DNA from: JBEGQX01 sp041180805
GTDB lineage: Bacteria > Planctomycetota > Planctomycetia > Gemmatales > Gemmataceae
Direction: 5' to 3'
Assembly (NCBI GenBank): GCA_041180805.1
Contig: JBEGQX010000192.1
Coordinates: 1 to 8,622 of the forward strand
DNA length: 8,622 bases
Part shown: positions 1-7,867 of the stretch, one piece after another
Layout: each line of letters begins with the position of its first letter
Position numbering within the stretch: position 1 is the stretch's first letter
Translations under genes and position numbers: made by a program
The notes under the pieces: model-generated
The model's database searches: none
The model's input: only the letters and a program-made list of their open reading frames with translations
What the model was told of the DNA's origin: nothing

Positions 1-161
1 TGATAGCGGGAGGGGGTGCAAACATAAAACTTGGGCAGCATCTTGTTTTGCCGAAAGACACACCTTTGTGTAACGTTTGGCTGACACTTTTAAATGGAAT
101 GGGAATGAAGTTAGAGCGCCACGGGGATAGTACCGGTATCGCACGGGATCTTATGGCTTAA
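1..161 (+). CDS. DUF1552 protein, C-terminal fragment (5' end outside window)
   Basis: This is the last 52 residues of a gene that begins before the window. The frame opens at base 3 and ends at TAA 159-161; bases 1-2 belong to a split codon. The translation has the ending typical of DUF1552 proteins: a glycine-rich AGGG stretch, then GQHLVLPKDTPLCNVWLTLL (the family's 'KDTPL-N-LLTLL' pattern), then a closing GDSTGIARDL. DUF1552 proteins are secreted proteins of unknown function, about 400-450 residues long, usually encoded beside DUF1592-type cytochromes in Planctomycetota and Verrucomicrobiota. The fragment is too short to show any functional residue. The next gene starts only 2 or 14 bases downstream, so the two are almost certainly co-transcribed. 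The family call rests on my recognition of the C-terminal pattern and on the neighbours, including a second DUF1552 gene at the other end of the window. Confidence 0.82.
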   Translation, partial: IAGGGANIKLGQHLVLPKDTPLCNVWLTLLNGMGMKLERHGDSTGIARDLMA

Positions 162-163
162 AT

Positions 164-3100
164 GTGACGTCTTCCATGAAATATTTGAATATTATTCTGG
201 TGCTTCTAATTTCCCAATTCTCTTGGGCAGACGAAGCAGTTATGCCTGCGGTTTTACCTGCCAAGCATGGTGTATTCCTGAAAAATTACTGCCATAAATG
301 CCATAACGCTGAAAAACAGAATGGAAAGATTCGGCTCGATGATGTGGACTTCACCCTGAATACCATTCAAAAAGCGGACCTATGGCAAAAAGTGTTAAAT
401 TCTTTGAATTCTGGAGAGATGCCGCCGGCTGAAGAAAAACAACCAATTGCACTCGAAAAGGTAGATTTTCTGGATGGGCTTTCCACCACCCTGGTGCTTG
501 CCCGCAAACGCTTGAGTGATTCCGGTGGAAACATAGTCATGCGCCGTTTAAACCGACGGGAATACGGCAACACCATTCGTGATCTTCTTGGAGTGGAGAT
601 CAACACCAAGGAATTGCCTGCTGATGGAAGTAATGGAAATTTTGATACGGTTGGTTCTTCCCTTTTCATGTCCAGTGATCAGTTTGAGCAATACCTTGCT
701 TTGGGAAAGCAGGCAATCGAAGAGCATTTTGCTCGCTATGGAAATGCCTCCCAACCAAGGCTCGCTAAAAAAATTCATATTGAGGCCGAGGAAAAGAATG
801 ATTGCATTCGAAAAGCACTAGCGGACAGAACAGATGCAAGAAACCGTTATGTGAAATGGACCAATGCTGTGGATGCCGCTGCCAGTAGTTCTGAAAATGC
901 CAATACTGTTTCGAAAATTCAGTCGGAAAAGCCAGGTAATCTTACTTCTATCTATTTCGAATGGGCCAGATTAAAAAACGCTCCATCCCCCAAGGAATTT
1001 GGTTTTGTGGATGCGGTCGATGCGGATGAACAAGGGCGCAGAAATTGGGTTCATTATGTGCCTTACCACAAGGCTTATGTGAATCACCCGGCAAACAAAA
1101 CGGGTACGTTTCTCACTGTGGAAGATGCTTTTGTGAATCCATATTTGGCATTTCGCATTCCCGGTGACTGGCCCGGTGGGGATTATGTGGTTCGTGTGAA
1201 AATAGCTGCAACATCCAATACACCTGCCTCAAGGCACTTTGTGGAATTTGGCTCCCAGCATCATAGCGGAGTTCGCGCTGTAATCAGCAGTCATCAGATA
1301 ACAGGAACCATGGAAAACCCGCAAGTTCTCGAAATTCCCCTGAAGTTTTCCCCTTCTGGAGACAGGGGGTTTTTCCTACAGGAAAAAGGAACTTACGAAT
1401 CGGATCATTCCGCCAGAAGAATCTTTGAGGAAGGTATCAAAAAAAATGGAGTAGGGCCGGAATTCGCCCTTTGGGTTGACTGGGTGGAAATTGAAAGCAG
1501 GACGAGTAATCCTGAACATAAAGGCGGGCAATCTGAAGCTGTGGCAAAACCCTGGAAATTTCGCAGGGAAGTTGAGTTGCACGCGAATGCGATGGTAAGC
1601 GGAACTTACAATGGCTATTTCAAGGGTGGTTATACCGTCGCCAAGGCATATTTAGACAGCGACAGAACCAAGCCACCAAGCGCGTTTGGAAAGGGAATTT
1701 CTGACGAAATTGAGGCAAAGTTTCGGGTTCGTGCCTTTGAACAGCATGGGCCAAGTTTTGAACGGTATCTGAAAGATCCGCTCACCAAGACAGGCGCTTT
1801 CCTTACCATTTTTAATGTTCACACCGAGGAGGTGATTGACCTTCCCCCTGATCACCCTTCCGGATGGGTAAAAACTAAACATCCCGTCGAAAAGCTTCCG
1901 CCAGGAAAATATATCTTAAGGTTTCGAATTGGCGCTGTTGAAGGAACACCGAGGGAGCGACATTTTGTTCAAGTTGGAAGCAGGGCTAAAGAAGTTGAGT
2001 TTTCACTTCTCAACACTTTTCAAATAAGTGGAACCACAAAATCTCCACATATTATTGAGATGCCGATCACATTAACCGCGGAAGGCCCCAGAAGCTTTGT
2101 TCTTCGGGAACGCAGGGACATAAAAGGTGATCATGCATGGTACACGGCTGAACAAACCAAAACAGGGGTTGGCCCTTCCCCTGCCCTGTGGGTTGATTGG
2201 GTCGAATGGGAAGGGCCAGTAAATCAGATTCAACAATCGGTGTCAAAATTCCAACATATCGAAGTGGAAGCCAGATCCATGGAAGTTGGTCGCATCCATG
2301 AGCGTTCCCGGTTGATGAAGCAAAAATATGATCAATGGAAGTCCAGTGGTGGTGATGTAAACCGCCTGAAAGAATTCGGTTTCAACGATAAGGATCACGC
2401 AGAATTTCACAAGATTGTCTGGGAGCAAAATAATCGATGGTTCCAGCAATACATGGAATGGCCAAAATCCAAGTCAGGTTTGTATTTGGACAATACCGTG
2501 AACGAAACCTCGGAATATGCGATAGATCTTCCCGGTGATGCAACCCCGGGTAATTATGTAATGCGTGTAAGGATAGGCAAACTTCCAAATATGCCCCCGG
2601 AGCGTGCATTTCTTTCCTTTGTTCAGGCCAGTCCGATTGATAAAGATGACCGAACTTTTTTGTCTAATCGTCAAATAATGGCGGATATTGAAAATCCTGA
2701 AATCATAGAGCTGCCATTTCGGGTTGTTCCAAACGGACCTCGAAAATTTATCCTAATGGAAAAACGCCCATTGAAAAAAGGTGATATAAGCCTTCCCGGT
2801 GCAACCCGGCTTATCAAAGATTCCAAACAACGTGATCCCGTTCTTTGGATCGATTGGATTGAATGGGAAGGTCCCATGGTGCCCAATCAATTGCAAAATG
2901 TCGGCAAACAAATTCTTTTTGCGAAAACTTCTGACAAAAATGAACATGAGTATGCTTCCGAAATCATTGAAAAGTTCGCCAGCAAAGCTTTTCGCGGCAA
3001 GCCTGTAAACAAGGAGTTTGTTTCCAAGTTGGTTGCAATTTTTACGCAAAGGCGCAAGGCGGGAGATAGTTTTGAATCATCTTTAAAAGATCCCCTGAGT

Positions 3101-4195
3101 GTTATTCTGGCTTCTCCCTATTTTCTTTATCTGGTTGAACTATCTTCCGAAAACCGTGGACGGAAATTAACCAGCGTGGAGTTAGCATCCAGGCTTTCTT
3201 ATTTCCTTTGGAGTGCCCCCCCTGATGATGCATTGCTTGCGCTGGCACGAAGCGGAGAGATTCAAAATCAAGAGGTTCTGCTTCGGGAAGTGGACAGGAT
3301 GATTGCAGATCCCAAAGCCACTGAATTTGTTCATGGATTTGTGCATCAATGGCTTGGAATGGATAGACTGGATTTCTTCCAGTTTGATACCAAGTTATTT
3401 CGTGATTTTGATGAAAGCACCAAGGCGGCAGCTCGCAAAGAAGTCTATGAAACTTTCGCACAACTGATGCGAAGTAACGAAAGTATTACGCGACTTTTGA
3501 AAAGTGATGAAATCTATGTGAATGGGCTATTGGCAAGTTACTATGGAATCGAGGGCGTTTCTGGCGATGAGTTTCGCAAAGTAAAACTTCCGGAAGGCTC
3601 CCCCCGTGGAGGTTTATTAGGGATGGCGGCAATCCTTGCCATGGGCAGTAACGGAGAGCGCACCAGCCCTGTGGAACGTGGCGCCTGGATCTTGCGCAAA
3701 ATATTGCACGACCCGCCGACCCCTGCTCCAGCAAATGTCCCACAGTTGTCCCGGCTTGAGAACAAAATTCTTACCACCCGAGAACGACTTCTTGACCACC
3801 AGGAGCAACCACAGTGTGCAAGTTGCCACCGCAAGATAGATCCAATTGGTTTCGGGTTGGAAAATTTCAATGCCGCAGGCAAATGGCGAACTGAGGAAAC
3901 CTACGAAAAACGCGGCGTGGGCAAAAAGACTTGGCAAATTGATGCCTCAGCCGCTTTTCATAATGGACCGAAATTTAGCAGCTATTTTGAAATGCGTGAT
4001 ATTATCGCTTCTAGAGGCGATGACTTTGCGAGGGGATTCACAGAATCGCTGCTGGAGTATGCTCTGGGTCGACCTTGTGGTTTCACGGACGAAAGTTTGT
4101 TAACAGAAATCACCACCCAGGCAAAAAGCCACAATTACGCTATCAGCCAATTCATCCGCTCTCTGGTCACCAGCCAACAGTTTCAAAAGAAGTAA
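164..4195 (+). CDS. Secreted diheme cytochrome c protein, DUF1587/1595/1592/1588/1585 type, three beta modules
   Basis: A 1343-residue exported protein; residues are numbered from the GTG at 164. Residues 5-23 are a Sec-type signal peptide (MKYLN, a hydrophobic core, then SWA before DE). Residues 35-90 form a planctomycete-type cytochrome c domain (PSCyt1) with CHKCH at 43-47 and Met86 in GEMPP as the likely distal heme ligand. Residues 126-187 are DUF1587 (RRLNRREYGNTIRDLLGVE). Residues 205-905 hold three beta-rich modules. The C-terminal block follows: DUF1595 about 929-990, DUF1592 about 1001-1130 (LASRLSYFLW, WLGMDRLD), DUF1588 about 1144-1245 with a second heme motif CASCH at 1218-1222 (then RKIDPIGFGLENF), and DUF1585 about 1258-1340 (LEYALGRP). 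Usual family members are considerably shorter, with one central module. The start is uncertain: GTG 164 gives the longest frame, but ATG 176 puts the signal peptide at the very N-terminus and is the likelier start (1339 residues). No clear Shine-Dalgarno precedes either. Translation ends with tandem TAA TAA. The domain calls are solid; the function (probably redox, in the periplasm or envelope) is inferred. Confidence 0.93.
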   Translation: MTSSMKYLNIILVLLISQFSWADEAVMPAVLPAKHGVFLKNYCHKCHNAEKQNGKIRLDDVDFTLNTIQKADLWQKVLNSLNSGEMPPAEEKQPIALEKVDFLDGLSTTLVLARKRLSDSGGNIVMRRLNRREYGNTIRDLLGVEINTKELPADGSNGNFDTVGSSLFMSSDQFEQYLALGKQAIEEHFARYGNASQPRLAKKIHIEAEEKNDCIRKALADRTDARNRYVKWTNAVDAAASSSENANTVSKIQSEKPGNLTSIYFEWARLKNAPSPKEFGFVDAVDADEQGRRNWVHYVPYHKAYVNHPANKTGTFLTVEDAFVNPYLAFRIPGDWPGGDYVVRVKIAATSNTPASRHFVEFGSQHHSGVRAVISSHQITGTMENPQVLEIPLKFSPSGDRGFFLQEKGTYESDHSARRIFEEGIKKNGVGPEFALWVDWVEIESRTSNPEHKGGQSEAVAKPWKFRREVELHANAMVSGTYNGYFKGGYTVAKAYLDSDRTKPPSAFGKGISDEIEAKFRVRAFEQHGPSFERYLKDPLTKTGAFLTIFNVHTEEVIDLPPDHPSGWVKTKHPVEKLPPGKYILRFRIGAVEGTPRERHFVQVGSRAKEVEFSLLNTFQISGTTKSPHIIEMPITLTAEGPRSFVLRERRDIKGDHAWYTAEQTKTGVGPSPALWVDWVEWEGPVNQIQQSVSKFQHIEVEARSMEVGRIHERSRLMKQKYDQWKSSGGDVNRLKEFGFNDKDHAEFHKIVWEQNNRWFQQYMEWPKSKSGLYLDNTVNETSEYAIDLPGDATPGNYVMRVRIGKLPNMPPERAFLSFVQASPIDKDDRTFLSNRQIMADIENPEIIELPFRVVPNGPRKFILMEKRPLKKGDISLPGATRLIKDSKQRDPVLWIDWIEWEGPMVPNQLQNVGKQILFAKTSDKNEHEYASEIIEKFASKAFRGKPVNKEFVSKLVAIFTQRRKAGDSFESSLKDPLSVILASPYFLYLVELSSENRGRKLTSVELASRLSYFLWSAPPDDALLALARSGEIQNQEVLLREVDRMIADPKATEFVHGFVHQWLGMDRLDFFQFDTKLFRDFDESTKAAARKEVYETFAQLMRSNESITRLLKSDEIYVNGLLASYYGIEGVSGDEFRKVKLPEGSPRGGLLGMAAILAMGSNGERTSPVERGAWILRKILHDPPTPAPANVPQLSRLENKILTTRERLLDHQEQPQCASCHRKIDPIGFGLENFNAAGKWRTEETYEKRGVGKKTWQIDASAAFHNGPKFSSYFEMRDIIASRGDDFARGFTESLLEYALGRPCGFTDESLLTEITTQAKSHNYAISQFIRSLVTSQQFQKK
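776..1498 (+). repeat. Beta module 1 of 3 in first cytochrome gene
   Basis: Residues about 205-445. It opens with HIEAEE, followed by about 60 residues that look helical and then APSPKEFGF. The beta-rich core has GTFL, GDYVVRVKI, HQITG, LEIPL and FLQEKG, and closes with GVGPEFALWVDWVEIE. This EAE-to-WVDWVEIE span matches the carbohydrate-binding-like module that usually follows DUF1587 in these proteins. It resembles the modules of the downstream paralogue more than it resembles modules 2 and 3 of its own gene. Ligand binding is inferred from family resemblance. Confidence 0.75.
1565..2215 (+). repeat. Beta module 2 of 3 in first cytochrome gene
   Basis: Residues about 468-684. It starts at REVELHAN and keeps the core pattern: GAFL, GKYILRFRIG, FQISGT, IIEMPI, FVLRER and GVGPSPALWVDWVEWEGP. 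The N-terminal third is diverged: there is no APSPxxFGF motif, and a glycine/tyrosine-rich stretch (SGTYNGYFKGGY) takes its place. The WVEWEGP ending is shared with module 3 but not with module 1. Confidence 0.72.
2255..2878 (+). repeat. Beta module 3 of 3 in first cytochrome gene
   Basis: Residues about 698-905. It opens with HIEVEARS and has a shortened helical section ending LKEFGF. The core has GLYL, GNYVMRVRIG, RQIMADIENP, IIELPF and FILMEK, and closes DPVLWIDWIEWEGP. The GxGP element before the last strand is missing; the sequence there is KQRDP. The nearest relative within the protein appears to be module 2, from the shared DWxEWEGP ending. Confidence 0.72.
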
Positions 4196-4238
4196 TAATG
4201 CTTGGTTTTGATTTGCCTTATCAGGAATTTCTAAAAAT
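4196..4238 (+). promoter_or_regulatory. Short intergenic gap with weak ribosome binding site
   Basis: A 43-base AT-rich gap between the two cytochrome genes. It starts with a second in-frame TAA directly after the first gene's stop. An AGGA at 4223-4226 lies 12 bases before the ATG at 4239, a longer spacing than usual, so it is a weak Shine-Dalgarno candidate. I see no convincing promoter boxes and no stem-loop followed by a T-run, which fits read-through transcription. Confidence 0.4.
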
Positions 4239-7200
4239 ATGAAAACAATACAAAAATATTCTTTTGTTAAAAAATTATTTATCGCAACCGCCTTTAAAAT
4301 TTTCCTTGTGATAAATGTCTATGCTGATGAAATTCCTAAAAACACTGAATTTGACCAAAAACACAGTCAAATCCTCAAATCACATTGCCTTAAATGTCAT
4401 GATGAAAGAAATCAAAAAGGGAAATTTCGTGTTGATAATCTTTCTTTCAAAATAACGGACATCGAAACAGCCGAGCGCTGGCAAAAAGTACTCAATGCGG
4501 TGAATTCCGGTGAGATGCCACCGGAAAACCAGAAACCATTGCCCTCCGCGGCTAAAACCGATTTTTTGGACGATCTCTCTAAAGTGATGGTTCTCGCAAG
4601 AAAAAACCTTTCAGACCAGAAAGGCTTCATCACCATGAGGCGTCTGAATCGGCGTGAATATAAGAATACACTTCGTGAACTTTTGGGCGTGGAGATCAAT
4701 GTCAGTGAGCTTCCACCTGATTCTGGAAACGGGGGTTTTGATACCGCTGGCCAAAATCTATTCATGTCGGCCAATCAATTTGAACAATACCAATCGCTTG
4801 GCAGAGAAGCGATCGAGGAATCTTTCCTTTGGCAAAAGGCTGCCGGGGAGGAAAGAAAATTGCGCTACGAGGCCGAGGAATCCCTGAAAAGCATCCAAAA
4901 AAAATACCTTGATACCTTGGATGACCTTGAAAGGGCAAAACGATGGGCAAAGGCAGTAGAAGAGGCGGCAAACCTTCCCGCAAATTTGGAAGTAGTGAAA
5001 AAACTTCGCCAGGAGGCAAAAAATGAACCCACATTCCGCCGTTCCTGGGCCCTCATAAAAGGCGCACCTTCTCCCGAGGATTTTGGTTTCCGCACCGTGG
5101 AGAATAACGCTGACAAGGCGAATGGCGCTTTGAACTATGAAACAAAACAGGGCAGCGGTTATATGCGCCCTTACCATGAAAACTACCTTCGCCAAAAACA
5201 TCTGGATACTGGCGCATACCTCACAATCATGGCTGGCGAATTTGGGAATGATCACATCAGTCTTTATGTTCCTCCAAGCTGGCCGGTGGGAAATTACATG
5301 GTAAGGGTTCGAATTGGCGCGCTTGTCAACTCACCTCCTGAAAGACGCTTTATTGAATTTGGAATTCACCCTAGAAATGGCCAGGTAATGAGTACGCATG
5401 AGGTTACCGGCAGCATAAACCAGCCTCAGGTGATTGAAATTCCGTTGAAGCTTACCAAGGAACATTCTTCCAGGGACAATCGAACGATCTTTATTCGGGA
5501 AAAAGGAAGTAACGATCATTATTTGCAGACCAGGCAGATATTCAACTCTGCCAAGGCAAAAAACGGCATTGGGCCAGAACTTGCCCTTTGGGTGGACTGG
5601 ATGGAAATTGAACGAATTTCCGAAACTGGAATAAGCATAACTCCGAAGTCACCCAAGTTTCAAATTGGTGATAATCGACAGTTAGGTTCCATTTCCGCCC
5701 CCGGGCTTTCCAATGTTCGTTACGAGTGTGAAGCAGCGAACGAAAAAGTTTCGAAATATGTCGCCAGTCAGATTAAAGACCGGCTGCAGGCGCAAAATTG
5801 GGTCAAGGCCGTGGAGTTTGCCGCAAGCAAACCGGAAAACAAAGCCGTGGTTGAGGAAATTAGAAAAAACTCCAAGAATGAGGCGATCTTCAGGCGTTCA
5901 TGGGACAAAATTTCGGGTGCCCCCTCCCCAGAATCATTCGGATTTCAAACCACGGAGAATAATGCCGACAAGGCTAATTCAGCACTCGGTGAAAATTGGC
6001 AGAAATACCATGAATATTATCTGAAACAACCGGGTTTAGATCGTGGCGCATATCTGGGAACCCCCACCATGCACCCTGCAGTCATGGCGTTGGGGTTCCT
6101 CCAAATGCCGGTTCCGAATGAATGGAAAAGTGGTGACTATCTGTTCCGTGTGAGAATAGCTGCCGCACAAAATGCCCGTCCGGAACAGCGTTTTCTTGAA
6201 GTAGGATTTCATCCCAGAAATGGGATGGTTCGAGCCACTTTTGAAGTAACCGGAACCTTGGAAAATCCACAAATTTTGGAAATGCCTTTCAAACTCACCA
6301 CATCACAAACGGATAGTGGGGATCGTACCTTATTTATTCGGGAAAAGGGTACCTGGGATAACAACGAGGAAGGTGGTAGAAAACGCGCCGAGGCCGTGAA
6401 GAGAAACGGTATTGGTCCTGAAGCAGTACTTTGGGTTGATTACATGGAAATAGTACGGGTTAATGATTCTGTAAAGCCCATGCCTCCCGGCCTTGAAGCC
6501 ATTGGAATAAATTTTGAAGATCCGGCTAAAATGCCTTCCCCGGAAGAGGTAAATGCTGCCCTTTCCCGGTTTGCAAAAGTAGCTTTCCGTGGCTCTGAAC
6601 CTTCAGAAAGTTATTTGAAACGACTATCCGGGATTTATTCCAATCATCTCAAATCTGGCTTGAAACCCGCCGCGGCCTTCAAAGAAACCCTCGCTATTAT
6701 TTTGTCATCCCCCATGTTCCTTTATTTGGCGGAACCTTCCCCGGATAATAAAACCCGGTCACTCAGTGGACCAGAACTCGCAACAAGGCTTTCGTATTTT
6801 CTCTGGAGTTCGCCTCCAGATCAGCAGTTGTTGAAACTGGGAAAAAGTGGCGACCTGACAAAACCCGAAGTTCTGGCCGAACAAACAAATCGTTTGCTGG
6901 ATGACCCCAGGGCAGAAGGTTTTGTTCGCGGTTTTGTTTTCCAATGGCTGGGCATGGATCGCCTCGATTTTTTTGAAGTCAACCGTGCCAAATATCCGCG
7001 TTTTGATGACAGCACCCGACTGGCGGCAAAAAACGAGGTTTATGAAACCTTCCGGTACATTCTCAAGAATAATGAACCTGTAACCGATCTTCTCAAAGCG
7101 GATTATGTGGTAATCAACCATCTGCTTGGGGATTACTATGGAATTCCCGGAGTCAAAGGTGACACCTACCAGAAAGTTCCTCTACCAGCGGGTTCCCCAC

Positions 7201-7811
7201 GAGGTGGACTTCTTGGCATGGCAGCCATTCACGTCATGGGAGGAAATGGCGAACGGACTAGTCCAGTGGAACGAGGCGCGTGGGTTTTACGAAAACTTTT
7301 AAACGATCCCCCGCCACCAGCTCCTGCGAATGTGCCTCAGATTACAAGGCTTGCCGGTAAAGTTCTCTCCACTAGGGAAAGGCTACTTGCCCACCAGGAT
7401 AGCCCGCAATGCGCAAGCTGCCACAGGAAAATCGACCCCATTGGCTTTGGATTGGAGAATTTCGACGCTGTCGGCCAGTGGCGCACGGAAGATAGTTACC
7501 AGGTCATGGATGAGAACGGCAAGCCCGTCAAAGGCGCCTCCAAGACTTGGAGCATTGATCCTGCCGCAAGCCTCCACAAGGGCCCTTCCTTTCAAAATTA
7601 TTTTGAGTTAAGGGAAATTCTGGCATCAAAAGGTGATGACTTTTCCCGTGGTTTTAGCTCAGTTCTCATTGAATACGCCCTCGGCAGGCCCGTGGGATTC
7701 CGTGACGATGAGCTAATTCACGAGATGCTAAATACATCGAAGTCTCACCGCTATGGCATGCGGAATTTTATTCTCGCTTTGGTTGCCAGCAAAGAGTTTC
7801 ACACGAAGTAA
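4239..7811 (+). CDS. Secreted diheme cytochrome c protein, paralogue of the preceding gene, two beta modules
   Basis: A 1190-residue exported protein starting at ATG 4239. Residues 1-29 are a Sec-type signal peptide: a basic start with KK, a hydrophobic stretch IFLVINVYA, and cleavage probably before DE. A PSCyt1 cytochrome domain follows at about 40-97 with CLKCH at 50-54 and Met93 in GEMPP as the likely axial ligand. DUF1587 is at about 133-194 (MRRLNRREYKNTLRELLGVE). Two beta-rich modules occupy about 209-460 and 493-740, joined by a low-complexity Ser/Pro/Gly linker. The C-terminal block is DUF1595 (about 767-830), DUF1592 (about 841-970), DUF1588 (about 984-1088; CASCH at 1058-1062) and DUF1585 (about 1104-1188). 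Both heme motifs are intact, so nothing suggests decay. Against the upstream paralogue, the C-terminal block is very similar, including TSPVERGAW and CASCHRKIDPIGFGLENF. The middle differs by one module. A short insert (residues about 1089-1101, DENGKPVKG) lies between DUF1588 and DUF1585. The two proteins are probably partners or variants in the same redox system; this is inference. Confidence 0.94.
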   Translation: MKTIQKYSFVKKLFIATAFKIFLVINVYADEIPKNTEFDQKHSQILKSHCLKCHDERNQKGKFRVDNLSFKITDIETAERWQKVLNAVNSGEMPPENQKPLPSAAKTDFLDDLSKVMVLARKNLSDQKGFITMRRLNRREYKNTLRELLGVEINVSELPPDSGNGGFDTAGQNLFMSANQFEQYQSLGREAIEESFLWQKAAGEERKLRYEAEESLKSIQKKYLDTLDDLERAKRWAKAVEEAANLPANLEVVKKLRQEAKNEPTFRRSWALIKGAPSPEDFGFRTVENNADKANGALNYETKQGSGYMRPYHENYLRQKHLDTGAYLTIMAGEFGNDHISLYVPPSWPVGNYMVRVRIGALVNSPPERRFIEFGIHPRNGQVMSTHEVTGSINQPQVIEIPLKLTKEHSSRDNRTIFIREKGSNDHYLQTRQIFNSAKAKNGIGPELALWVDWMEIERISETGISITPKSPKFQIGDNRQLGSISAPGLSNVRYECEAANEKVSKYVASQIKDRLQAQNWVKAVEFAASKPENKAVVEEIRKNSKNEAIFRRSWDKISGAPSPESFGFQTTENNADKANSALGENWQKYHEYYLKQPGLDRGAYLGTPTMHPAVMALGFLQMPVPNEWKSGDYLFRVRIAAAQNARPEQRFLEVGFHPRNGMVRATFEVTGTLENPQILEMPFKLTTSQTDSGDRTLFIREKGTWDNNEEGGRKRAEAVKRNGIGPEAVLWVDYMEIVRVNDSVKPMPPGLEAIGINFEDPAKMPSPEEVNAALSRFAKVAFRGSEPSESYLKRLSGIYSNHLKSGLKPAAAFKETLAIILSSPMFLYLAEPSPDNKTRSLSGPELATRLSYFLWSSPPDQQLLKLGKSGDLTKPEVLAEQTNRLLDDPRAEGFVRGFVFQWLGMDRLDFFEVNRAKYPRFDDSTRLAAKNEVYETFRYILKNNEPVTDLLKADYVVINHLLGDYYGIPGVKGDTYQKVPLPAGSPRGGLLGMAAIHVMGGNGERTSPVERGAWVLRKLLNDPPPPAPANVPQITRLAGKVLSTRERLLAHQDSPQCASCHRKIDPIGFGLENFDAVGQWRTEDSYQVMDENGKPVKGASKTWSIDPAASLHKGPSFQNYFELREILASKGDDFSRGFSSVLIEYALGRPVGFRDDELIHEMLNTSKSHRYGMRNFILALVASKEFHTK
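4863..5618 (+). repeat. Beta module 1 of 2 in second cytochrome gene
   Basis: Residues about 209-460. It opens RYEAEESL, then has about 60 charged residues with helix-like character (Lys/Glu/Leu-rich), then GAPSPEDFGF and the motif ENNADKAN. The beta core has GAYL, GNYMVRVRIG, IEFGIHPRNG, EVTGS, VIEIPL and FIREKGS, and closes GIGPELALWVDWMEIE. It is strikingly similar along its whole length to module 2 of the same protein. Confidence 0.78.
5715..6458 (+). repeat. Beta module 2 of 2 in second cytochrome gene
   Basis: Residues about 493-740. It opens RYECEAAN, then the same helix-like section (NWVKAVEFAA matching RWAKAVEEAA in module 1), FRRSW, GAPSPESFGF and ENNADKAN. The core has GAYL, GDYLFRVRI, LEVGFHPRNG, EVTGT, ILEMPF and FIREKGT, and closes GIGPEAVLWVDYMEI. 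ENNADKAN and HPRNG occur in both modules of this gene and in none of the three modules of the upstream gene, which points to duplication within this gene. Confidence 0.78.
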
Positions 7812-7867
7812 AGGTTGAGCTTTTGACTGTTAAAGTCGATAATGAATACTAAGCTTAGGAACCAACC
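7812..7867 (+). promoter_or_regulatory. Intergenic gap with Shine-Dalgarno and 10-bp palindrome
   Basis: A 56-base gap between the second cytochrome gene and the DUF1552 gene. TAGGA at 7856-7860 lies 7 bases before the ATG at 7868 and is a good ribosome binding site; it is the best evidence for that start. The perfect palindrome CTAAGCTTAG (7849-7858) overlaps it. With no loop and no T-run this is not a terminator. It could be chance or a minor translational element. Confidence 0.5.

Noticed and set aside
3102..3461. 119-codon open frame on the - strand
   Set aside because: It is antisense to the conserved DUF1592 region of the first cytochrome gene; the composition is shadow-like and there is no start signal.
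4758..5255. 165-codon open frame on the - strand
   Set aside because: It lies wholly inside the second cytochrome gene, opposite a region with clear protein-level homology to the other modules. The translation is Cys/Phe-rich with no recognisable domain, as expected of an antisense shadow.
164..7811. The repeat structure as a mobile element or recent assembly duplication
   Set aside because: The paralogues and modules are clearly diverged at the DNA level and keep intact frames. There are no terminal inverted repeats, target duplications or transposase, so this is old gene duplication.
7849..7858. Palindrome CTAAGCTTAG as a possible terminator
   Set aside because: It has no loop, only 5 base pairs per arm and no following T-run, and it overlaps the Shine-Dalgarno of the next gene. 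Termination here would not make sense for an operon.
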